A stretch of 64,000 nt of DNA from Podospora bellae-mahoneyi (taxonomy: Eukaryota; Ascomycota; Sordariomycetes; Sordariales; Podosporaceae). Each line of letters starts with the position of its first letter. Position 1 is the stretch's first letter. This document shows, piece after piece, positions 48,341-57,317 of the stretch. Made by a program: the position numbers and the translations under genes. The notes under the pieces were generated by a model that searched no databases, was not told where the DNA came from, and saw only the letters and a list, made by a program, of their open reading frames with translations. Where the stretch lies: NCBI RefSeq assembly GCF_035222275.1, contig NW_026946359.1:4340001-4404000 (forward strand), read 5' to 3'.

Positions 48341-48856
48341 TGTAAAATTTAGAGCCTCAGAAGCAATACGATGGCTTAGATTAGCATTCATTAGTGACTA
48401 CGGTTGCCGGAGCGAAACTCGGCCTCCTGAAGCAACCCGAAGTCCTGGAAAGCCAAGCGCTAAAGCTAGTGCCTTATAACAGTTAAACGGTAGTATAACG
48501 TAGCCTATAACGTAGCCTGTAACTTTATTTTAACTAGCGTACTTAGCAGGCGTTTGGGCTCGAGGACGGAATTAGCCTCGGAGAGCAAGTGGAGGACTAA
48601 CGGCTTATAAAACCTTTACTTTACACTCTATTTATTATAATATGTCTTAACTTATAGGTTCAATCAATATACTAGTTTACTATACCTATCAGTGCCTCAC
48701 GAGCCTATATTATAGTGATTACTTTATATATATTCCAGGGCACTATCTCTGTAATTCACCTTTCTTTAGTGCCTCGGCAACTGTCGAATGCTGCAGTTAA
48801 AGTCTTCTTCGCTCTCAGTACACTGCGCCGATAGCTATTCGAGCCTATATTTTACA
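48341..48856 (+). repeat. Putative 516 bp solo LTR of a different family
   Basis: A block of normal GC content starts TGTAAAAT and ends ATTTTACA, a perfect 8 bp terminal inverted repeat with further similarity inside. A TATAAAA motif near 48,609 suits an LTR promoter. The adjacent 5-mers are AGCCC on the left and AGCTT or GGCTT on the right after removing the next insertion, which could be a duplication blurred by C-to-T changes. It shares no R-U5 sequence with the gypsy LTRs. Confidence 0.5.
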
Positions 48857-48857
48857 A

Positions 48858-49236
48858 TATGACGAACCCCTATCCAGAACCTCTGAAAGGGATACTGGTT
48901 GAAGGCACTTCTGAACAATCCTAGTTCGGTGCAGCTAAACAGTGCACAACAAAATGTCTTAATATAAACATAAGATACCGTGAATACAAGCTTGAATTGC
49001 ATACTACGGAACTGTCTATCTACATCAGCCAGTTCCTCCGTATATATAGACCTTGTGCCAAGCCGTATTTACTTCTGCTCAGTGTCCTTGGCACACTGAT
49101 TATGACTGCTTGGTCTGCTCAGTGCCCTGAGCGTACTGATCAGTCGTCCCTTACTGTGATTGGCTCTCTTATGCGTTCTTCCGATTGGCCCCTGCTCCCG
49201 TGGCCCCACAACCCGTCCTGTACCAGGGTTGTGACA
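48858..49236 (-). repeat. Solo LTR, U3 type A, reverse orientation
   Basis: 379 bp and nearly unmutated. Reverse start TGTCACAACCCTGGTACAGG, end GTTCGTCATA. Flanking 5-mers TACAA (48853-48857) and TACAG (49237-49241) differ by one transition. It lies directly against the putative solo LTR that ends at 48856. Confidence 0.82.
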
Positions 49237-49455
49237 TACAGGCTTCAATAGCACTTATTTCAACATCCAGTTTTATATATTTAAAGTTATCATGGTTTTT
49301 TATTATTAATGTGAGGGGTTGTTAATTTATAAAGCTAAACTAAAATTCTAAAGTTAATTATAAAATATAAATTAATATTATTAATATTTAGTAATATATA
49401 TTTCATGAATTAAAAGAGAAATAAAAGATTAAAGTAAAAGTAAGGTGAGATTTTT

Positions 49456-49539
49456 AGGCTATAAGCGAAATTTTTAGGCACGATGTAGAATTAAAATTCT
49501 AGCAATTTAATTTTGGACTACTTACCTTATCGTCCGTTA
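49456..49539 (-). repeat. Right terminal inverted repeat of the outer element
   Basis: Inverted partner of 28642-28725, ending CTTATCGTCCGTTA and followed by the duplicated TA. Confidence 0.65.
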
Positions 49540-49541
49540 TA

Positions 49542-50464
49542 CCCAACGCCCAATTGGAACGACTTGAAAGCGTGTTCAGCCCCAGCTGGAAAAACCGGGG
49601 AAACCATTGCGCAAACCTCCATCAAAATCAAGGGTCCAAAAGAGGGCTAGATGAGAATGCATATATTTGGGAACTGGTCCCCCGTGAATCTAACTGCCAC
49701 ATGTCGTCGATGGCCTGGAACCTGCCACGCTCTCTGGCTCTTGTCTTCCTTGGTGTTTCATTCCTGGTGCTCTGAGACGGTGATTTGCGCTACCCTTGTC
49801 GCGTCGATCAGGTCTTGGCCAACCGCGCCAACCACTCGGATGCCGGTGCTCTCGATCCCTCATTGTGGCTGAGCCCCTTTCCACTCGAGAAACACAGCGG
49901 CAAACCGTCAACACAGCCGCTTGGCCTCGCACTCCCTTTTGCAAATCTGCGCTGCTTCTGTGTGAAGGAGGCCGGACCAACTCATCATCAAGGTTCAGAC
50001 TCCAGATCGGTTAATAATAATTCCTATTGCAACAGAAGGAGATTCCCGTTTAACATCTTCAAGAGTCTTGCTTGGGAAGCGCATCGTTGGATGCTGCGGC
50101 TCGTTTGGTATCTCATCCAACATCTTATTGTTTTTTTCGCTGGACACTGGTGGTCAATCAATCTTTTCCCTTGTCGTCGCATCTGCAGTCCGACAATCTC
50201 GTCACTGGTTTTACCTCCGTTTCCGTACCTACCTACGATCTACCTTGCCTGCGAATACTACGGAGTATCCCTCTCACACCAACGGGTCTAGTCTGCGGCA
50301 CCGGGTAGTGTGGCTGCTGTCCGCCCCCCCGGGCTCCTCTCATTGTTCCTGTCGCCGCAACTCACCACCACCATCACACCGCACTTCGACTTCCCGCGCC
50401 CGCCCCGGCTTCTTCTTGTCCCTCTTTCATTCCTCTTTTCTGGGGATTAGCCAGGGGCTTCCCG
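49542..50464. promoter_or_regulatory. Upstream region of the PAP2 phosphatase gene
   Basis: Normal base composition resumes sharply at 49,542. No gene is supported. The last 200 bases are CT- and CCACC-rich like a fungal leader, so this should contain the promoter of the gene at 50465. Confidence 0.4.
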
Positions 50465-52063
50465 ATGCCCGACGATTCCATACGCCCTCTGATAACTGCC
50501 CGCTCCATCTCACCTGCTCCGACATTTCCAACTCGCGATACATTCGATACTATGGATCTCGCCGGCGATAACGTGGTGAGGAAGGGCAAGCTTTCTTGGG
50601 TTGTTGCGCTATCCTACGCTATCGACTGGATCATTCTCATCGCCGTTGGCGTCGTTGGATACATTTTAGGTCATATTACACCAAACAAGCGGCCGTTCGC
50701 GCTCGACGACCGCAATATTTCGTATGTTTTTAGGTCCCCTCCTCCCGCAATTGATGTCAGAGCCGCTGAAGCTGACGTTTGACCATTTTTTCACTCTAGA
50801 TTTCCGTATGCCGAACAAGAAACAGTGCCAGTGTGGCTCGCGGTTGTCATCAGCGTCATGTGCCCGATTGTCATCATCGCCGTCATCTGCCTCGTTTTCG
50901 TGCCCGGTTCCACCGTCCCCCGAGGAACACCCAAGTCGTTAATATGGCAGCGCAAGCTCTGGGAGCTGCACCAAGGCTGGTTGGGTTTGGCTCTATCTGT
51001 TATGGCAGCTTGGATCATCACCAATGGCATGAAGAACTTGTTCGGAAAGCCGCGTCCGGATCTTCTTGACCGGTGCCAGCCAGACATGGAGAACCTCAAG
51101 GATTATATCATTGGCGGGCTGCTCAGATTGAATAGCTCATTGACTCCAGGCCACATCCTCGGTCCTGGCACCCTCGTGAGCCCCAATATTTGCACGAATC
51201 CCGACAAGGCTGTGTTGGACGATGGCTTTAGGAGCTACCCTAGCGGCCATTCTAGTTCAGCCTCAGCTGGTATGTAAACTCTTTCACAATGTCAAGGCAG
51301 TATCCAAACTAACAATCCTCCAGGTCTCGTTTACCTCTCCCTTTTCATTGCGAGCAAGTTCGCGATAACAATCCCGTTCTTCTCTACTTCAGGCTCGTCG
51401 GCCGATCACGAAACCACCGCCGCCGCCTTCCCCTCCAGAACCCGCATTCCCAGCGTCAAGGTCAGCGGTCCGGATTCGTATGAGCTTTCCAATCGCAGCC
51501 CCTCAGCCCTCACCAACTCCATCGAAGACCCGGCCCTCTTATCCAAAGGCGTGACGGCAACGAACCGAAAGATAGCAGCTGTCCGCCGTCAGGCCGCGGC
51601 GCCACCTCTGTATCTCCTCCTGGTAGCCATCATCCCCTTCTTCGCATCAGTCTATATTGCCGGCTCCCGCTGGTGGGATTTCAGGCACCACGCCTTCGAC
51701 ATCCTCTTTGGCTACCTCATCGGCCTCGTCGGCGCCATCTTCGCCTTTAGGTATTACCACCTCCCCATATCGCGCGGTGCGGGCTGGGCATGGGGACCCC
51801 GCAGCCACGACAAGGCCTTTTGGGCGGGTGTGGGAAGCTATAGCTATGCCACGAGCCGCACGCGCGGCACGTACCGCTCGGGCGACGAGGAGGAGGCCCT
51901 GGGCGCGCCTATCGAGCCGTACGGACGGGGAAGCGGCATGAGCAGTGTCGCTCCTGTGGCGCCGAGAAAGGGCGGGTCGCAAGGGATGGACGCGAGGGAC
52001 GAGGATACGTCATATACCGGGGCTTTGGGGAACGATCACAGCCCTGAGCCACATGCGAGATGA
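50465..52063 (+). CDS. PAP2-family lipid phosphate phosphatase (DPP1/LPP1 type)
   Basis: Three coding exons (50465-50721, 50800-51269, 51324-52063) encode about 488 residues; an internal ATG at 50552 would give 459. All three PAP2 signature motifs are present: KNLFGKPRPD (about residue 163), PSGHSSSASAG (about 232) and SRWWDFRHHAFD (about 357), with the catalytic-pair histidines intact. Six membrane segments are visible, the standard topology. A variable insert of roughly 80 residues lies between segments 4 and 5. The C-terminal tail is Gly/Ser/acidic and probably cytosolic. The family dephosphorylates phosphatidate, diacylglycerol pyrophosphate and related lipids in internal membranes. The gene is the first intact one after the transposon nest and shows no RIP leakage. 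Confidence 0.93.
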
Positions 52064-53123
52064 ACAACAATAATAACATGATTTGATCGTTGACTCGTTG
52101 ACGCTTTGTTTCGTGTTGTCATTTGGCGGAGGTAGGTGGGTTCTGGATACACACATGTTATTGGAATGACACAAACGACTGGGCTGAATATGGGACTGGA
52201 CTTCAAGGACGGGCTGGTTTAGGGAGGTGCTGTTTTTTCTCTTTTTTCCTTTCCTATTCCCCGAAAGGCAGGCCGCTTGATTGATTTGGAAAAGGGGCGA
52301 GGCGAGTGCAGGAGGGGGTAAGGTCGTTTTCTTTCCGACAGGGATTTATTGACTCGATCAGCGTTTGGTCGCTTGGTACAACCTCTATTCTTTTGTCGAC
52401 TTTTTTTCATTTGGTAGTTTTGAACAATTCTTTGCAACGGGCGTTGGGGGCAAGCCATTTCCTTTAGGTGTGTATCATAAAGACAGGTATCACAGGCCTT
52501 TTTTCATCTTTTTGGGTCCGTTGGCTGGGCAGAATCACATCTGTTTTTACAATCAATTAATCTGTGTGGACCACATGCTATGTGTGATATCACTTGAGAG
52601 AAGCTGAGCATATGGACAAGGCGCTGAACCGTGAAGAAGGGTCGGTATGAGTCTCATTACATACAGACAGCCTGGTAAGAAGTACTCATCCAGGTCAATG
52701 TACAGCTACTTCATCAGTCCTAACACCGATCCCCACACTCATCCAATTAACCCCCTCATCCCCCTCCCTCCGCAAGCCAAGCCCCCTTTCTCACAGTGAA
52801 CGCCAGAGTGTAGATGCTGCCAACCAAAGCCCAGTAAAAGTTCCATATGTGTTGCGCGTGTGGTATTGTGTTGTTAGAATGCTGTGACAAGTGACCGCTC
52901 CTTCAACAGTGCGTTGCAGCGGAAAAACCCCATCAAGACCAAAATGGAAAAAGAACGCTGAATCAAAAGCCCCAAGAAAAAAGCCCAGAACCACTACCAG
53001 AAAAAATGCGTGATCCGTTCAAATGTAAACCAAACACCACCACTTCCTGACCCACAGAACCCATCTACACATCGTGCCCCCACCTGGGCTCGCCACCCAC
53101 GCATACGTTCATCCAGTCTCGAT
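52064..53123. other. Convergent intergenic region
   Basis: 3' flanks of the PAP2 gene and of the minus-strand CK2 beta gene. T-rich stretches near 52,220-52,420 suit 3' UTR and polyadenylation context. No gene seen. Confidence 0.45.
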
Positions 53124-54151
53124 TCACTGCAGTGTAGCGACCTCTCCAGCACCCCGGTATTGCACCACCGCCGCAGGGTTGTGATCCATAGCATCCTCCA
53201 TCATCTCCTCCTCTTCGTCCTCCTCCTCTTCGTCCTCATCGTCGTCCTCCCCGTCCACCTTGGCAAAGCCGCTGTCCACCTCCATCTTCCGCAACCTCCT
53301 CCTCATCTCCCCCCTCTCCTTGTTCTGCCACCTCACCAGGGCAGCCGCGGCGTGCACCTTGAATCCGTAGACGCGGGGAACGTACCGCTCTGTGGTCTTG
53401 GGGGGCACCAGAGCGGGATAGACCTGGAAGAGGATGTTGTGGAATGAGGTCCCAAAATAGGCCCCGTCAATGGCGGAGTGGCGGGTTGATTTGGGGTTGT
53501 AGATGTCCTCGCAACGGGCGCAGTAGAGCTTGACAGCCTTTTGGTTGGCCACGTCCGAGAGGCCCATCGGGAGGAGGGGGTGGGAATGGCACATTACGCG
53601 GGGGCATTTTCCAAAGTCGCATTTCTTGTACTTCTCCAGCTGTTTTTGGTGGGTGATTTATATCAAATTAGCTCTCCAAAATATGAGAAGGAACAAAGGT
53701 TTGAAGGGATGCGAAATCAAACAAAACATACCATCTTTGCCAGGCCGCGCGTAGTGACGATATACCGAGCGTGAATAAGTCCATACAAATGCCTCGCCGA
53801 CTTTTCTATGGTCTCACGCATCTCATCGTCGCAGTCGAGGTCGAACACGTCCGTGATCAGGTCGAGCGCGTATTGGTAGTACTGAACCTCGGTGTTCAGT
53901 CCCGTCAGGTTGAAGCGGTCTGTCAGGTAGTCTTCATCGATTTCGCAATAGTATTCGTTGCCGCGCGACGAGATGAACTGTTGTGATGTGCGCCTGTTAG
54001 CTGGCATGGTGTTTTTTTTTCCTTGCTAACGAAGTGTATCAGGGGGAGAAAAAGGGGGGGGGAGGGGGGGAAATATATGGCATACCCAATCCCTCCAGTA
54101 ACTGGTGTAGTCACTGTCTGAGTCGCTTACAAAATCATCCATGCCGGCCAT
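53124..54151 (-). CDS. ckb1: Casein kinase 2 regulatory (beta) subunit
   Basis: Three exons (54151-54086, 53977-53732, 53639-53124) encode about 275 residues. The N-terminus MAGMDDFVSDSDSDYTSYWRDW ends at the first intron and is followed by FISSRGNEYYCEIDEDYL, the most conserved block of the family. The zinc ribbon is complete: Cys116, Cys121, Cys144, Cys147 (CPRVMC...CARC), which mediates beta-beta dimerisation. The YGFKVH element that contacts the catalytic alpha subunit follows. The C-terminal tail is very acidic (a long Glu/Asp run near residue 245), longer than the animal protein but usual in fungi. It tunes substrate choice and stability of CK2 holoenzyme; in fungi CK2 also acts in the circadian clock and stress signalling. 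The start could alternatively be the Met three codons later. Confidence 0.96.
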
Positions 54152-54698
54152 GTTTGTCGCGCGCGCAGAAAGGGGCCTATGGTCGAAAGGATGATTTATC
54201 TGTCTAGGGATTCAGGCAACACCCTAAACCAACAACTTGCTGGATAGGGGACGGGACACGGGAGAGGGTCGACGGGAGGAGCTTGAGTGAGAGCGGTCTG
54301 GGTTGGCGGACGCGTTGTACGTGACAACGGGCTGAAATAACACTTCTGAACGCCGATGATTCGTGTGCGATGCGGCTCTTCGATGGTATGTTGGCCAAAT
54401 CTTTGGCTGACTTGGACTGGCCTTGAGGTTGGATTGATGGCCTGTGGTGGGGGACTTTTGCGCACTGTGGTGAAGAGGGTCCCAAAGCGAGGGGCAGGGA
54501 CCTGCCATTATTTCTGCCGATGTACACCGCCTCCCCTATCAACCTGACCCCTACGTAGTCTTCATGTGCAAGTCAACGACAATATATTGCAGCAGAAAAT
54601 CAAGACATGATTGTTGTGTCAAATTGAAGCAATGCAGTTCAGTCACTGATCCAGCCACATCACCAATATATTCTAGCACACAATCCGAAGCCAAACCA
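54152..54698. other. Short intergenic region
   Basis: Between two minus-strand genes: promoter of the CK2 beta gene and 3' flank of the transferase gene. Overlapping short frames are present with no domain. Confidence 0.45.
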
Positions 54699-56790
54699 TC
54701 AGACATCACCCCCCTGGAATCTAGCCTGAAATGCCTTGATCAGATCTCCCATCGACTTCTCATAGAGCTCCGGTTTACTCGTCGTATTCTTGACATACTC
54801 ATTCTGCTCCAGCGCATCAACCCACTTCTTCCACCTCATCTCCAACAGAGGTTGCGTCCATCCCGGCAGTTGGCGAAGAAGGTAAGGCAAACGGATCGCA
54901 AAAGGGGCGAGGTGAATGTCGACAAGACTGAAGTGGTCACCCAAGAAGAACGGTCCGTTTTCTTCGGCGTGTTGGACCAGCTCGGCGATATCTCGCTCCA
55001 GCTTTTCCGCCGCTTGTCTCTTGGGTTCCTCTTCAGTAGCCGATACGAGGAGGTAAAATGATGGAACTATTCTTGAGTTTATCTGTTCACGCGATTAGTC
55101 CTGTTTCAAAAAAGAGATGATGAAGTGGATGTCGACATGGCCTTCTTACGAATTCTATCCACAGCCGACAATTTGCTTTCAATCTTGCATCAGTAGGCAG
55201 CAATACTAAATTTCCATGGCCTGAATCTACGAGCTTTTTCAACTCACTTGTCAGCATCGAAGGCGTATCACGACTAAGCATCAACGCCCAGGTGGGCACA
55301 ACACCTACATATTCAAGAATGACTGTGCTTTCTGCGCAAGCCCAGTCACCTTGTCGAATGGCGGGCACCAGGCCTCTCGGATTCGCTTCGAGCAGCAGGG
55401 TAGGCTTCGGCTTTTGCAGAGGGTAGATCTCGCAATATTGATAGTCAAACCCTTTGGCTTCCAGAGCAATCCAGACTCGTTGCGAAAAGGGGCTAATCGG
55501 CTGCCGTTAGCAGTGAGAGCTGAAGAGGGCCGAATGGCATTGCTCGCCTACCAGAAACAGGATGCGTAAAACTTGATCACGCCTTCTTTGGCATGCTTCT
55601 TTCCGGTCTCGGCGGCAAGCCCCGTTGCCTTCCAAGGTGATAATGACGACGGCTTTGGTGGGCGTTTCACATCCTTCTGTCGTTTCAACCGCTTCCGTTC
55701 CCTCTCCTGCTCGGCCAACTCTCGATGTCTTGTGCTCTTCTTGATTTGATCACTCCTTGCCAAGTCATGTTTGTGCTCTGCTGGTTTGCCGTCGCCAATG
55801 CCGTTTGTGACACTTCCGTTGATGCGTTGAAAAGTGTAAAAAACTTGGTCCTGATGTCGGATACGCGCAAGAGCCTGCCCAAGTTCCGGATTGTTCGTGG
55901 CGGCAGCTTCCAGTTCCGCAGTAGAACCTGGCTCATACTTGGTAATTTTTATCTTGACATCGCACAAGCCAAGACCGCGAGCATTTCGTTTCCTCTTCTT
56001 CTTCAGGGGGTCATCTGACTTTTTGGTTCCCGAAGGGCGGCCCTTGAGACGACAGTCATAATACTTCGCTTCAAAGGGCTTGCTCTTGTACTGTTGCGTC
56101 GAGCGGTGGCTGTAAATGTTGTCGGTCCAGGGGAAGTACGTCTCGTACCTTGAAGCCGTTGTGTTCTGTTGAGTATACCATATTCACACAAGACAAATGA
56201 AAGGCTCAGACTCACTCCTCGTTGCTCAGTAACACGATATCCTCCAGATCAAACAACTTTTGTCTCCATGCTTTGACCGCCGAGGACTCCTCTCTCAGCG
56301 GAGTGACGCCATGCCCACGGTGTGATGTTGGCTGAGCGGGTGAGTTCGGTGTCACTGCGGGTGAGCTCAAGCCGTCAAAAAGGCCAGGCGTAGTAGAAGA
56401 CGCAGGTGTGTCGGTATGCCTCCCGACCTCCTGGCCTTGGCGCTGATGAGGCAGTTGCTTTCTCTGGTGTGTTTGTTGCTGTCGATGCTGGTGTGCTTCA
56501 TGGGCCACGGTTTTGATATCAGCTCGACGGTTGTTATAGTTGCTGGCATACCCACTCAAGTCAGCGGGAAAGACAGGACTATTGCCCGGAAAACTATCAA
56601 CTCGTGGCACACTTAGAGCAGGTAGGCTATGGTTCGAGTGAGAGTGTTGGATTTGTTGCGAATCCCCAGCTTCCCGGCCGCTGTGAAGGTGAAGTTGATG
56701 CTGCGGTCCGTGATGTGGGTGTAAGTGCAGTGGGGAGCGGCTTGAAGAACGGGGCCCAGCTTCAACGCCAGGCGCATACAATGAATCCAT
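54699..56790 (-). CDS. Glutathione transferase with long N-terminal extension (omega-like)
   Basis: Five exons (56790-56216, 56148-55552, 55492-55309, 55242-55150, 55082-54699) give about 610 residues with frame kept at all junctions. Residues 1-190 are low-complexity (His, Gln, Ser, Pro). A conserved-looking block runs from EEYETYFPWTDNIYSHRST through KPFEAKYYDCRLKGRPSGT and LCDVKIKITKYEPG to about residue 320, followed by a Lys/Arg-rich linker. From about 383 there is a complete GST: thioredoxin-fold start KFYASCFCPFSQRVW, whose Cys (389/391) suggests omega-like thiol chemistry, then NPRGLVPAIRQGDW and the ESTVILEY glutathione-binding turn. The helical C-terminal domain contains LGDHFSLVDIHLAPF. 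I recall similar fused proteins in other filamentous fungi, so this looks like a real architecture. The N-terminal block has no function known to me. Confidence 0.83.
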
Positions 56791-57317
56791 GATCGGTTTT
56801 CGCAGACATAAATCGAGACGGAGCCTTGCGTGTGAATATACACAGGCTTCAACTTGCAGTGGTCATGATACTCTTCTTAACCAAGCTTAGTCCCCAGTGA
56901 CGAATCACGAGTAGGCTCCCACTCCTGGCATGCAGTTAGTCTGAGGAATCCCAACTGCCGTATGAGATATCGAGAACCGTGGAGGGCAGGGTGAAGGATG
57001 CCGGGCATCGGCAGCGGCAAAGAGGAAGTCTGCTGAAAGGCTGAAGGCCAGTCGAGGGGTTGCCTTGCCGTTGCACGGACCACACATATCAGCCTGGATG
57101 GGCTTGGCGCCCATGATCACAATGCCTCGTTCCCGAACGAGAGGTGAGATTGGGGATGTTGGTATGCTGATTTATTATATCAGGCACCTATAGAGCGCCC
57201 GATTCGATGATGATAGTAAGGTAGCAAGTGCTGCTCCAAGAACTAACTCTCTGTTGTTCTCTATCCAACTTGGCGCAATCCTCAACCATACTACTCCAAC
57301 TGTTGTTATAGACACTA
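56791..57317. other. Intergenic between the transferase and RIC1 genes
   Basis: Both flanking genes are on the minus strand, so this holds the transferase promoter and the RIC1 3' flank. No coding sequence recognised. Confidence 0.45.

Larger units (their letters stand above)
28642..49539. mobile_element. Outer TIR element, split by nested retrotransposons
   Basis: The two ends match as inverted repeats: the left end begins TAACGGACGAGAAGCTAAGT and the right end, read in reverse, begins TAACGGACGATAAGGTAAGT. Both are flanked by TA (28640-28641 and 49540-49541), the target duplication of Tc1/mariner-type DNA transposons. Subtracting the nested insertions leaves pieces at about 28642-29123, 37490-37621, 38015-38280, 48136-48340 and 49242-49539, roughly 1.4 kb in all. 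That is a plausible size for a Tc1/mariner-like or non-autonomous element. The pieces are AT-rich with many stops and I could not recognise a transposase, so the superfamily rests on the TA duplication and repeats only. Confidence 0.6.

Noticed and set aside
28640-49541. The AT-rich block as a centromere, mitochondrial insertion or degenerate gene cluster
   Set aside because: Paired LTRs, target duplications, and RT and integrase remnants in order show mutated retrotransposons; no mitochondrial genes are recognisable. A nearby centromere cannot be excluded but is not supported by the sequence itself.
55548-55967. A separate gene starting at the internal MCDVKIKI
   Set aside because: The upstream sequence continues in frame through conserved residues to 56148 and splices to 56216, so this is an internal exon of the transferase gene.
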